From: Thermocaproicibacter sp036741535
Lineage (GTDB): Bacteria; Bacillota; Clostridia; Oscillospirales; Acutalibacteraceae
Length of the DNA stretch: 9,885 bases
Reading direction: 5' to 3'
NCBI GenBank assembly: GCA_036741535.1
Contig: DAINSB010000091.1
Span: 1 to 9,885, forward strand
How positions within the stretch are numbered: the stretch's first letter is position 1; the number at the start of each line of letters is the position of its first letter. The notes beneath the pieces are model-generated. The model ran no database searches. It was not told the DNA's origin and saw only the letters and a list, made by a program, of their open reading frames with translations. Of this stretch, positions 1-6,873 are shown in pieces. Both the position numbers and the translations under genes were made by a program.

Positions 1-98
1 GTAAATTACAGACAAGACTTTGGATTTTACAAACAAGGCCTAACCAAAACTTTGAAATTTTAACCGTCTTTTCTCGAATTCGGTTCGATAACCTAAAC

Positions 99-118
99 TC
101 CCGCTGCCGGGATTTTTT
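99..118 (+). terminator. Short plus-strand terminator-like hairpin
   Basis: A 5-bp stem (TCCCG at 99-103 with CGGGA at 108-112), a 4-nt loop and six T residues at 113-118 resemble a weak intrinsic terminator for a plus-strand transcript. It would fit a convergent gene ending to the left of the window. No plus-strand reading frame could be recognised in 1-98, so the call rests only on the hairpin and T-tract. On the minus strand the same hairpin has no T-tract behind it. Confidence 0.35.
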
Positions 119-123
119 ACATG

Positions 124-169
124 ACAAAAAGAGGACCGGCCCTTCGCGTGACGCGAAAGGCCGATCCTC
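124..169 (-). terminator. Strong Rho-independent terminator of the regulatory operon
   Basis: On the minus strand, an 18-bp stem (arms at 152-169 and 131-148, two G-T wobbles) closes a 3-nt loop and is followed by five T residues (126-130). It lies 26 nt after the stop codon of the response-regulator gene. The stem length, GC content and T-tract are those of a classical intrinsic terminator. It probably ends the transcript that begins upstream of the PocR regulator. Confidence 0.9.
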
Positions 170-195
170 CGGCAGGCCAAGAGCAGAGCCGCCTT

Positions 196-1107
196 TTAAC
201 GCTCCGCCGTCAGCGACAGCTTCTTTTTGAAATCGTCGTCTTTGAGAACCAGCTTTAAAGCCTTGAACACCTCCGTGCTCCAGTACTGCTTCCCGCATTC
301 GTCCCCCAGCTTCCGGACGGCGCTCTCCTCGTCTTCCTCCATCAGCTCGACAAAGCGGTTGACCTCCGTCAGGATCCTGATATTCAGCGGCAGCTGCTCG
401 GCCTTCAATCCATCCGGAAAGCCTTCGCCGTTCATTTTTTCATGGTGGCTGCGGATGTAAGGCTCAAGCCACGGGTGCATGTTCAGGGCGGATACGATGT
501 CCAGCCCGGCGCTGATATGGCCGGCCGGGTCGTCGGTGACGATCCTGCCGACGTCGTGCAGGCAGGCGCCCGTCACGAGCCGGCTCAGGTTCTCATCCAT
601 CACGTACAGGATCTTCCCCACGCGCTCGCAGTACCGGCTGACGTTGACGGAATGGCGGTACAGCCGGCTGCTTTTGCCCCGCATGATCTTCAGGTAGCTT
701 TCGGCGACCATTTCCCTCGGCTCCATGCTGTCGAGGGAATTCTTATACCGGATGGCCCATTCCACCCTGTTCCGCAGCTCCTGATATTTCACGGGCTTCG
801 ACAGAAACGCATCCGCGCCCATATTCAGGGCGTTGATCCGGTCTTCCACATTGTCGAGCACCGTCAGGATAATAATCGGTATCCTTTGCGTCGCGGGGTC
901 CGTTTTCAGCTTGCTGCAGATGGCGAAGCCGTTCATGCCCGGAAGCATGATGTCCAGCAGAATAACATCCGGCTTAAATTCAAGGGCGCAGCGGAAAGCC
1001 TCCGACCCGTTTCCACATATTTTCGTCCTGTAGCCCCAGGTCGTCAGAAGATCGTCCACAATCTCAACGGCGAGTTTGTTATCGTCAACAATCAGTACCC
1101 TGTCCAT
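196..1107 (-). CDS. Response regulator with degenerate HD-GYP-type output domain
   Basis: The 303-aa protein has an N-terminal receiver domain (about residues 2-120) and a C-terminal HD domain (about 135-255). The receiver has the acidic pair D8/D9, phospho-acceptor D52 in LLDIMLPGMNG, T82 and K104. The HD part keeps H152, the HD pair H184/D185, H197 and HHE at 221-223, followed by GEGFP, as in HD-GYP cyclic-di-GMP phosphodiesterases. It departs from the family at several points: HDVGR for HDxGK, N226 where DG is usual before GYP, GFP for GYP, and N250 where a metal-binding Asp is usual. Activity is therefore uncertain, and it may act by protein contact instead. There is no DNA-binding domain. 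The start at ATG 1107 is chosen because the GAGGTG SD sits 6 nt upstream and the receiver fold begins there. An ATG at 1149 would add 14 residues. It lies 69 nt after the kinase gene and is the likely partner of that kinase. Confidence 0.87.
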   Translation of the reverse strand: MDRVLIVDDNKLAVEIVDDLLTTWGYRTKICGNGSEAFRCALEFKPDVILLDIMLPGMNGFAICSKLKTDPATQRIPIIILTVLDNVEDRINALNMGADAFLSKPVKYQELRNRVEWAIRYKNSLDSMEPREMVAESYLKIMRGKSSRLYRHSVNVSRYCERVGKILYVMDENLSRLVTGACLHDVGRIVTDDPAGHISAGLDIVSALNMHPWLEPYIRSHHEKMNGEGFPDGLKAEQLPLNIRILTEVNRFVELMEEDEESAVRKLGDECGKQYWSTEVFKALKLVLKDDDFKKKLSLTAER

Positions 1108-1176
1108 ACCGGTCACCTCGTTTTGCATCTTTTGTGAAAAGCTCCACATCGGCAGCAGCTCCGCGGCGGCGCGCAG

Positions 1177-3213
1177 TCAAAGAATATTGGGGCCGTCCTT
1201 TTCCCTGCTGTCAATGTCGATGGGCAAAGTGATTACGACTTTCGTTCCCTTTCCGACCTGGCTCGTCAGATAGATGTTGCCGCCCTGCAGCTCCACAAAT
1301 TTTTTGGCCAGCGGAAGGCCCAGCCCCGTGCCCCCGTACCGGCGCTCATACGAACTGTCCGCCTGCTCGAATTCATGGAAAACCCGTCTCTGGTCCTCTT
1401 CCCGGATGCCGATTCCGTTGTCCTGTATCACGATGCGGATAAAATCCCCCACCCGCGAGATGCCGATCCCGATCTCTCCCCCCTCGGGCGTGAACTTGAT
1501 GGAGTTCGACAGGATATTGCAGAGCGCCTGCTTCGTTTTTCTGCAGTCGATCTTGACGATCAGATCGGGATCATCCATATGCATCGCGATCCTGATTTGC
1601 TTGCGTTCCGCAAGGCTCTCGACGATCGACAGGCTCTCCTCTATGATTTCGGACAGGGAGTAATTTCCGATCTCGAGCGTCATTTTGCCGGCCTCGATCT
1701 TCGCGGTATCCAGAATGTCGTTGATCATAACCTGAAGGTGCCCGCTGCTCTTCCAGATGTTCTCCACATATTTGCTCTGCTTGCCGTTCAGCGGGCCGAA
1801 GATCTCCCCTTTCAGGATTTCGGTGCAGCTGATGATGGAGCTGAGCGGGGTGCGCAGCTCATGGCTCATGTTCGACAGGAACTGGGATTTATACTGACCC
1901 GATTTTTTCAGGGTCTCGATCGCTTCCCGCAGGTCCTGGGTGCGGATCTGCACTTTCTTTTCCAGGTTTTCGTTCATCGAGATCAGCTGCCGGGAAAGAT
2001 ACTGCTGCTCTTCCCGGTCCTTTTCCAGCTCCTTCAGATACTCGATGATGTCCTCTTTGTTTTTTTTCAGCGTGTCCGCCATCTTTTTCAGCGCCCGGAG
2101 CAGAAGGATGCTCTCGTCGTCGCTTGCCGCCAGCGCGCTTTCCTCGATATCAACATCGGTGTTCCCCTGCGAAATCTGGTTCGCGAGCTGGGTCGCCTTT
2201 ATGATCGGGCGCGCGACCTTCGTCGCAAAATACCGCAGCAGGAAAAGCATGACGGCCAGAAACAGGATCGGCACGACGATGATGATGCTCTTCTGCGTGT
2301 TAGCGATCAGCAGGAACTTCTGCTGGGGGATTCCCACTCCGATGATCCCCACGTTCTTCCCGTCGTAGCTCGTGATTACCTTGTCGAGGTAGACGTGGAT
2401 CTCTCCCCCGAAATTCTTTCTTCCGAAATAGACGTTATTGATCCCTTCCAGCGTACTCACCGGGACGGGCGTGGGGCTGCCGATGTAATTTTCGATCTGC
2501 GGGCTGGTGATGTTCGACGCCACGCGTATGCCGTCGGTCGATATGGCGAGATAGGAATGCGGCATGCTTTTGGAATAGGCCGAGGGAAAATAGCCGTTGT
2601 TGTTCAGCACCGACCCGATGACGAGATATCCGGCGGGGCCGTCCGCGCCGTCCCCGGAAATGGCAAACACGCTTACCGCCGCAAGGCACTTGCCCAGATA
2701 CCGGTGCTCGTCGCCGACATAGACCCGGGATCTCTGATATTCGGCCGTGTCCCGGGAAAACAGGTCATCCAGGTCGAACGATTCCACCGAAGTGAGGGCT
2801 TCCCGCCTTTTCCCCGCCTCCCCCAGCAGGAGGGAGAGCTTCTGCGCATTGGCATTTTTAATGGCGGGGCTGTCGGCCAAAAGGCGTTTTTCCCCGTCAT
2901 ACAAAATGTAAAAATCGATGTAGGAATAGACGCTGCGCATTTCCTCGAGGGAGCTGCGCATACCGTCCGTTTCCCCGTTTTTCAGCTTTTCCCTGAACTT
3001 TCCCGAATCCGCGACGCTGGCGGACAGCCTGCCCATCTCATCCAGCCGGCCGGTCAGAAGATTGTTGGCGATCACAAAGGCCTCTTTCAGGTACTCTTCC
3101 GCCGACTGATTGATCTGGTTGTCCAAAATGGTGTTGGATAGGAACAGGACGACGACCATCGGAACGATGACAATAATCGAAGTAAAAATCAGCATCTTTC
3201 TGTGAAGAGACAT
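1177..3213 (-). CDS. Membrane sensor histidine kinase with extracytoplasmic sensor and HAMP
   Basis: The 678-aa protein has a first membrane segment at about 8-27 and an extracytoplasmic region of about 280 residues (30-307). A second membrane segment (about 309-327) is followed by a HAMP linker (about 328-382), a coiled coil (about 383-437), a HisKA domain and a HATPase domain. Phosphorylated His451 lies in the SHELRTP motif. The ATPase has the N box (NILSNSIKF, about 566-574), G1 (DNGIGI, from 598) and G2 (GGTGLGL, 627-633). The size and position of the outer domain, with stretches such as YLAISTDGIRVASN, suggest a double-Cache-like ligand sensor. This is by pattern only and the ligand is unknown. 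There is no fused receiver, so phosphate should pass to the response regulator 69 nt downstream. The start ATG has an AGGGAGG SD and lies 12 nt after the stop of the PocR/LuxR gene, implying co-transcription. Confidence 0.93.
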   Translation of the reverse strand: MSLHRKMLIFTSIIVIVPMVVVLFLSNTILDNQINQSAEEYLKEAFVIANNLLTGRLDEMGRLSASVADSGKFREKLKNGETDGMRSSLEEMRSVYSYIDFYILYDGEKRLLADSPAIKNANAQKLSLLLGEAGKRREALTSVESFDLDDLFSRDTAEYQRSRVYVGDEHRYLGKCLAAVSVFAISGDGADGPAGYLVIGSVLNNNGYFPSAYSKSMPHSYLAISTDGIRVASNITSPQIENYIGSPTPVPVSTLEGINNVYFGRKNFGGEIHVYLDKVITSYDGKNVGIIGVGIPQQKFLLIANTQKSIIIVVPILFLAVMLFLLRYFATKVARPIIKATQLANQISQGNTDVDIEESALAASDDESILLLRALKKMADTLKKNKEDIIEYLKELEKDREEQQYLSRQLISMNENLEKKVQIRTQDLREAIETLKKSGQYKSQFLSNMSHELRTPLSSIISCTEILKGEIFGPLNGKQSKYVENIWKSSGHLQVMINDILDTAKIEAGKMTLEIGNYSLSEIIEESLSIVESLAERKQIRIAMHMDDPDLIVKIDCRKTKQALCNILSNSIKFTPEGGEIGIGISRVGDFIRIVIQDNGIGIREEDQRRVFHEFEQADSSYERRYGGTGLGLPLAKKFVELQGGNIYLTSQVGKGTKVVITLPIDIDSREKDGPNIL

Positions 3214-3225
3214 GCTTCCCTCCCT

Positions 3226-3957
3226 TCAGTGAATGCAGTTTTTACAGTAAAGAATGATTTCGAGCCTGTCTTTCAGCTTCAGCTTGCGCAGGATGTTCGA
3301 AATATGTGTTTTGACCGTCTTTTCGCTGATGTTCAGCTTCAGCGATATTTCTTTATTGGAGAGCCCGCAGTTGATCTGCTTTACGACTCCAAGCTCCCGC
3401 AGGGTCAGCTTGTTCTTCAAAAGCAGCAGGTTGCCATCCTCTTCCCTGGGGAAAGCGTCGTCCCCAGGCTCTGCGGGAGGGGATGTTTCGACGGTGTTGA
3501 AAAGGGCGACCGTACAGCCGATCAGGTTGATGATCTCGTCGAGCCGTTCCCGTGAAATCACCGGGACGTCTTTCAGCGTTTCATCTTTGGCAAAACTGCC
3601 GTCCTTTTCCAGAATCCCGCCGCCGAGGAAAGCCGCGATCGTCTCGCCGCCGGAAACGATCGGACAGGCGAAATAGGTGATCCCCATATAACAGGTGCAT
3701 TTCACCGTTTTTTGTTTTTCGCACGCGTATTTCAAGAGCCGCTGTCGTTCACGCCGGCAGCTTTCCGTATTGCTGTTTTTGATCTTTTCGCAGATCAAAG
3801 AGGAATTCGACCAGACCGTCAGGGATTCCCCCTCCGCCGAAACGAGCCCCAGGCTGATGCCGAACAGGGCGGCGCAGCTGTCCTGCAGGGCCTGTATCCT
3901 GTTTTTCCCGTACCGGGACAGCCATTCCCTGCATTTCATCAGGTTCGCAGCGTTCAT
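3226..3957 (-). CDS. PocR-domain LuxR-type transcriptional regulator
   Basis: This 243-aa cytoplasmic regulator has an N-terminal PocR-type sensor domain (about 12-155) and a C-terminal LuxR/GerE helix-turn-helix (about 183-240). The HTH shows the typical TLRELGVVKQINCGLSNKEI...SEKTVKTHISNILRKL pattern. PocR domains are known in regulators such as PocR of the propanediol operon and are predicted to bind simple hydrocarbon derivatives. The domain has the usual cysteine-rich stretch (C67, C79, C87, C89, C98) and a glycine-rich end (IAAFLGGGIL). There is no receiver domain, so DNA binding is probably ligand-controlled rather than phosphorylation-controlled. The start at 3957 is preferred over ATG 3972 because a GGGGGAG SD lies about 8 nt before it. 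Being first in the regulatory operon and next to the HPAD genes, it is the best candidate regulator of hpdB transcription (inference). Confidence 0.88.
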   Translation of the reverse strand: MNAANLMKCREWLSRYGKNRIQALQDSCAALFGISLGLVSAEGESLTVWSNSSLICEKIKNSNTESCRRERQRLLKYACEKQKTVKCTCYMGITYFACPIVSGGETIAAFLGGGILEKDGSFAKDETLKDVPVISRERLDEIINLIGCTVALFNTVETSPPAEPGDDAFPREEDGNLLLLKNKLTLRELGVVKQINCGLSNKEISLKLNISEKTVKTHISNILRKLKLKDRLEIILYCKNCIH

Positions 3958-4009
3958 CAATGACTCCCCCATCCGGATTCGTTATGGGTATCCCTTCCAA
4001 ATATCATAC

Positions 4010-4029
4010 AGTTCATTATATAATGAACT
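4010..4029. promoter_or_regulatory. Perfect 20-bp palindrome, candidate operator
   Basis: AGTTCATTATATAATGAACT is identical to its reverse complement and symmetrical around 4019/4020. It covers the -10 box of the promoter for the PocR/LuxR gene, so a dimeric protein bound here would block RNA polymerase. This is the usual position for an autorepressor site. The binding protein is not known; the PocR/LuxR regulator made from this promoter is an obvious candidate. The AT-rich centre could also allow promoter activity on both strands. Confidence 0.65.
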
Positions 4030-4043
4030 CCGGGCGAAATCAA
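4015..4043 (-). promoter_or_regulatory. Sigma-70-type promoter of the regulatory operon
   Basis: The minus strand reads TTGATT (4043-4038), a 17-nt spacer, then a consensus TATAAT (4020-4015). Transcription would begin near 4008, leaving a leader of about 50 nt before the PocR/LuxR start codon at 3957. Both hexamers and the spacing are good matches to the housekeeping consensus. This lies in the 177-nt gap (3958-4134) after hpdA, so the regulators can be transcribed independently of the HPAD genes. Confidence 0.7.
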
Positions 4044-4134
4044 TCAAATCGCCACGCATCCCACCCTAAAAAAATGTAACATCAGCTGTATTCTGGAAGA
4101 AAGCACATGCTTCCCCTGTATTTCCTCGCTGCTG

Positions 4135-5076
4135 TTAAAAAGCCGTGTCGCTCCCGACATAGCACGCGATGTCCCTGTCGAGGAACAGGCTCTGCAGCCC
4201 GCTCATCTTTTCGTCCGACGGCACTTTTCCGCTGGTGTATGGATACTCCTTTCCAAGCTGGTTCCATTTCGATTTGCCCATCTTGTGGAACGGCAGCAGA
4301 TTGATCTCGAACAGGCCGACGCTGTCCATGAAATCGGCCGTCGCGTTCATGTTCTCCTCGGTGTCGTTGTATCCCTCGATCACCGGAATCCGCAGAACGA
4401 GCCGCCCCGTCCAGCCGGAAGCCTTCAGGGAACGGATGTTGCTGAGGATCAGCTCGTTTCCGACGCCCGTTTTTTCCCGGTGCTTTTCGCTGTCCATCTG
4501 CTTGACGTCGACGAATCCGAAGTCGATATTCTCCATCACCTTCAGGAATACGTCGTTTTTGATGTACGCGGAAGTCTCGATCGCCGTGTGGATATAGCTT
4601 TCCCTGCATTTTCCCAGGACTTCCAGGAGGAAATTGCTCTGATACATGGGCTCGCCCCCGCTGAACGTGACGCCCCCGTTCTCCCCCCAGCACTGTCTGT
4701 CCCTTGCGAAGATTTTCATCAGCTCGCCGGAGGTGTAGTATTTCCCGCAGGATTTTAAAGCCTCGTTATAACATGCGTCGGCGCACGGAATGTCTTCGCA
4801 CGTTTCGCAGATTTTCCAGTCCAAAACCAGGTTTCCGTCCGGATCAAAAGAGACGGCGCCGTTCGGACAGGCCTCTTCGCATCTGGTGCATCCGGTTTCC
4901 CGATGTTTGCATTTGGACTTTGCAAACATCAGCTTCTTTCGGTCGAGCCAGCTTTCCGGATTCGCGCACCACTGGCATTTCAGGTAACACCCGCAGAAAA
5001 AGCAGGTCGTTCTGCAGCCCGGGCCGTCGTGCACCGAATAGCTCTGTATGTCAAAAAGCAGGCCTTTCTTTTCCAA
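4135..5076 (-). CDS. hpdA: 4-hydroxyphenylacetate decarboxylase activating enzyme (radical SAM)
   Basis: This activase uses S-adenosylmethionine and a [4Fe-4S] cluster to place the glycyl radical on HpdB. From the TTG start it is 313 aa, close to known HpdA proteins. The radical-SAM motif CX3CX2C is C30, C34, C37 in GCYLKCQWCANPES. An inserted ferredoxin-like region has C56/C63/C66/C70 and C90/C93/C98/C102 for two further clusters. The GGE SAM-binding motif is in TFSGGEP (138-144), and the end reads ACYVGSDTAF. The whole chain closely resembles the Clostridioides difficile HpdA that I remember. An extra CX3CX2C (C21, C25, C28) precedes the canonical one. The TTG at 5076 is chosen because GGGAGGGG lies 5 nt upstream and the protein then begins just before LLFDIQSYSVHDGPG. 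An ATG at 5100 has no good SD. It lies 109 nt after the transporter gene, behind a terminator-like hairpin. Confidence 0.94.
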   Translation of the reverse strand: MEKKGLLFDIQSYSVHDGPGCRTTCFFCGCYLKCQWCANPESWLDRKKLMFAKSKCKHRETGCTRCEEACPNGAVSFDPDGNLVLDWKICETCEDIPCADACYNEALKSCGKYYTSGELMKIFARDRQCWGENGGVTFSGGEPMYQSNFLLEVLGKCRESYIHTAIETSAYIKNDVFLKVMENIDFGFVDVKQMDSEKHREKTGVGNELILSNIRSLKASGWTGRLVLRIPVIEGYNDTEENMNATADFMDSVGLFEINLLPFHKMGKSKWNQLGKEYPYTSGKVPSDEKMSGLQSLFLDRDIACYVGSDTAF

Positions 5077-5089
5077 GTTGACCCCTCCC
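5074..5089 (-). promoter_or_regulatory. Strong SD with TTG start codon of hpdA
   Basis: The minus strand reads GGGAGGGG (5089-5082), five nucleotides (TCAAC), then TTG (5076-5074). No ATG or GTG at a usable distance from this SD is in the correct frame. The nearest in-frame ATG (5100) lies upstream of the SD. A TTG start usually lowers translation and would fit an activase needed only in catalytic amounts. Confidence 0.7.
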
Positions 5090-5101
5090 GTCAGTATCAT
5101 G

Positions 5102-5151
5102 ATAAAAAAGCCGGAACGCCGGAAACAGTTTTTTGAAACCGGCGTCCCGAC
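5102..5151 (-). terminator. Intrinsic terminator or attenuator between transporter gene and hpdA
   Basis: On the minus strand a stem of about 13 bp (arms at 5139-5151 and 5110-5122, with two G-T wobbles) encloses a 16-nt loop and is followed by six T residues (5109-5104). It starts about 35 nt after the transporter stop codon and ends about 25 nt before the hpdA start. No convincing promoter lies between it and hpdA. The likely role is partial termination, so that hpdA is transcribed by read-through. Confidence 0.75.
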
Positions 5152-5185
5152 CGAACCGCAAACAGGTGCAAAAGCCGTTCTCACA

Positions 5186-6493
5186 TCACAGCTTCGCGGC
5201 TTTTGTTCCGGCTTCTTCCGGAACGGAAGCGGGAGCCTCCGCCTTCTTCCACGCGAGCGGAAGCGTAACCGCGATCACTAGGGAAAACGCGAAGGAGGCC
5301 GTTGCGAAAATGATGGAATTGAAGTAGCTTCCGGAAATATCGAACAGATAGGCGCCCGTATAGCTCCCGACGGCGGGCCCGATGCCCATGACGATCAGCG
5401 TGGCGAGGCCCCAGATCTTTCCGAGCGATTTGTTGCCGTACATGGAGCCGGCATATCCCGCCGCCCCACCCGGCTCGATGGCCCAGTACGTCGCGAACAG
5501 CACGCAGGCGACCACTTCGACCGGAATCATCGACTTGCCGAAAAGCAGCAGCAGGCACGCCAGAATCCCCAGAGCCGGCGCGAGGATCAGCATATACTTT
5601 CTCGCCTTGGCCTCGACCCCGTATTTCTGCACGAGCTTATCGGCGGCCCTGCCCATGATGGGCATCGAGAAGATGCCGACCAGGCCGATCACGACGTAAA
5701 GGTTCGTGGCCGTGTTCAGGGACATCCCGCCGTCTGTTGTCCAGAATTTGACCACCTGGGTCCAGATCAGGAACTCGCCCAGCATGCTGCCGAGGAACGC
5801 CAGGATCGCGCCCCAGATCGGGTACTGGGAAAACGCCTGTCCGATGGTCCACTGTTTCGACTCGTTTTTCGAAACTCTGCCCTTTACTTTCCCGAAGGGC
5901 TCCAGCGAATAGTCCTGCGGATTCTTTTTCGCGACGATGCCGGCGATCACCAGCGCGACGAACATGACGACCGAAAGGCCCCTCATCGCGATGCGCCAGT
6001 CTGTCGTTTTAATCACCTGCTTGGCGGCAAGGCTCAGAACCACCTGCGCGACAGGGGCGCCCATGAACGCCCAGCCCCACATGGTGGCGTAGGCGTCGCC
6101 GACATACCATTTCCGGACCGAAACCGTGGACGAAACCCACAGCATCCCGGTCCCGACCCCGGCAAAGATCGCGTAGGGCAGCACATACCCCAGGTACGAC
6201 TGGGAAAAGCTCGTGATCAGATAGCCGAGCCCGCAGCAGACCGAGCCCAGAAAATAGGCGGGCCTTGTGCCCCATTTGTCGATGATCATGCCGGTGAAAT
6301 AAGCCGTGACCGCGTAAACGGTCATCATCAGCGAATAAGCGAGGGTAAGCTGCGACGCCTGCCAGTGGAGCGACGTCGACATCGGGACCTGCAAGACGGA
6401 AAACGTGGACCGGAACCCGAAGAGACAAAAAACAGCCAGCCAGGAAGCAACCACGACCATCAGGCCGAGATGCTTCGCTCTCTTTTCATCCAT
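5186..6493 (-). CDS. MFS transporter, oxalate/formate antiporter (OFA)-like
   Basis: This 435-aa integral membrane protein has about 12 hydrophobic helices in two halves, separated by a charged cytoplasmic loop (about 189-222). The loop between helices 2 and 3 has the MFS signature form GMIIDKWGTRP (68-78). Overall character (ASWLAVFCLFGFRSTFSVLQVPM, FAGVGTGMLWVSSTVSVRKWY) fits the OFA branch of the major facilitator superfamily, which carries small carboxylates. The substrate cannot be read from sequence. Its place between hpdC and hpdA makes uptake of 4-hydroxyphenylacetate or a related arylacetate likely; p-cresol export is an alternative. The ATG at 6493 is chosen because an AGGAGGG SD lies just upstream. 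The longer reading from 6580 would add 29 residues translated through the hairpin that follows hpdC. The gene lies between two terminator-like hairpins. Confidence 0.88.
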   Translation of the reverse strand: MDEKRAKHLGLMVVVASWLAVFCLFGFRSTFSVLQVPMSTSLHWQASQLTLAYSLMMTVYAVTAYFTGMIIDKWGTRPAYFLGSVCCGLGYLITSFSQSYLGYVLPYAIFAGVGTGMLWVSSTVSVRKWYVGDAYATMWGWAFMGAPVAQVVLSLAAKQVIKTTDWRIAMRGLSVVMFVALVIAGIVAKKNPQDYSLEPFGKVKGRVSKNESKQWTIGQAFSQYPIWGAILAFLGSMLGEFLIWTQVVKFWTTDGGMSLNTATNLYVVIGLVGIFSMPIMGRAADKLVQKYGVEAKARKYMLILAPALGILACLLLLFGKSMIPVEVVACVLFATYWAIEPGGAAGYAGSMYGNKSLGKIWGLATLIVMGIGPAVGSYTGAYLFDISGSYFNSIIFATASFAFSLVIAVTLPLAWKKAEAPASVPEEAGTKAAKL

Positions 6494-6532
6494 TGTACTC
6501 CCTCCTAAGATGTCAGATTGAGAAAGATGCCT

Positions 6533-6568
6533 GAAAAAATGGGGTATGCCATGGAAAACATACCCCAT
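6533..6568 (-). terminator. Intrinsic terminator after hpdC
   Basis: The minus strand has a perfect 10-bp stem, ATGGGGTATG (6568-6559) with CATACCCCAT (6548-6539), a 10-nt loop, and a run of T residues (6539-6534, the first shared with the stem). It begins 25 nt after the hpdC stop codon and ends about 40 nt before the transporter start. It probably ends most hpdBC transcripts and protects their 3' end. Some polymerase must pass it, or the transporter has its own promoter, which I do not see. Confidence 0.82.
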
Positions 6569-6593
6569 CCACAGATTCACGGCGAAATAACGA

Positions 6594-6869
6594 TTACGCC
6601 ATCCGGTTCGCCGCCTGATAGCCCTCGCAGGTGACGGCGTTCAGCTCCCCGAACGTCCAGTCATCCTTTTCCAGACCGATGCAGGTGCCGATATTGTCCT
6701 TGTCGGGGCTCTTAAAGTTGACGCAGTTTTCGCATTTCCTTTTCTCCCTGAAATTCGGGCAGATGTCCGAATCGATCGGGATCATGCTTTCCGTCAGCCT
6801 GCAGATGCCCTTCGCCGCGTCGATCGGCGAGAAATTCATGCAGTCGATATGCCTGTTCTCGTTACTCAT
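6594..6869 (-). CDS. hpdC: 4-hydroxyphenylacetate decarboxylase small subunit
   Basis: This 91-aa protein is the iron-sulfur small subunit that pairs with HpdB in the HPAD hetero-octamer. Known HPAD small subunits bind two [4Fe-4S] clusters, one through His plus three Cys and one through four Cys. The matching residues here are H7, C10, C23, C37 and C46, C49, C63, C81. The core HIDCMNFSPIDAAKGICRL and the end GTCIGLEKDDW...NAVTCEGY agree closely with remembered C. difficile HpdC. The start at ATG 6869 is chosen because AAGGGGTG, inside the end of hpdB, is its SD. The gap to the hpdB stop is only 4 nt, which suggests translational coupling and equal production of the two subunits. The ORF can be read 14 codons further upstream, but that would overlap hpdB and lacks a good SD. 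Indoleacetate and phenylacetate decarboxylases are reported to lack this subunit, so its presence is strong evidence for HPAD. Confidence 0.95.
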   Translation of the reverse strand: MSNENRHIDCMNFSPIDAAKGICRLTESMIPIDSDICPNFREKRKCENCVNFKSPDKDNIGTCIGLEKDDWTFGELNAVTCEGYQAANRMA

Positions 6870-6873
6870 CACT

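Noticed and set aside
1375..3141. 588-codon open frame on the plus strand
   Set aside because: It is antisense to the histidine kinase gene, has no recognisable domain, and has an Arg/Asp/Leu-rich shadow composition.
4085..4134. Terminator directly after hpdA
   Set aside because: Only short, poor stems (such as GGAAG/CTTCC) are present, and the nearest T-run is about 25 nt away, so no intrinsic terminator can be supported.
4082..4693. 203-codon minus-strand frame overlapping hpdA
   Set aside because: It is out of frame with the conserved radical-SAM protein, has a low-complexity Arg/Gly-rich translation and no domain.
6494..6580. 29-residue N-terminal extension of the transporter
   Set aside because: It would be translated through the terminator hairpin and lacks a good SD. 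The ATG at 6493 has an AGGAGGG SD and starts right before the first membrane helix.
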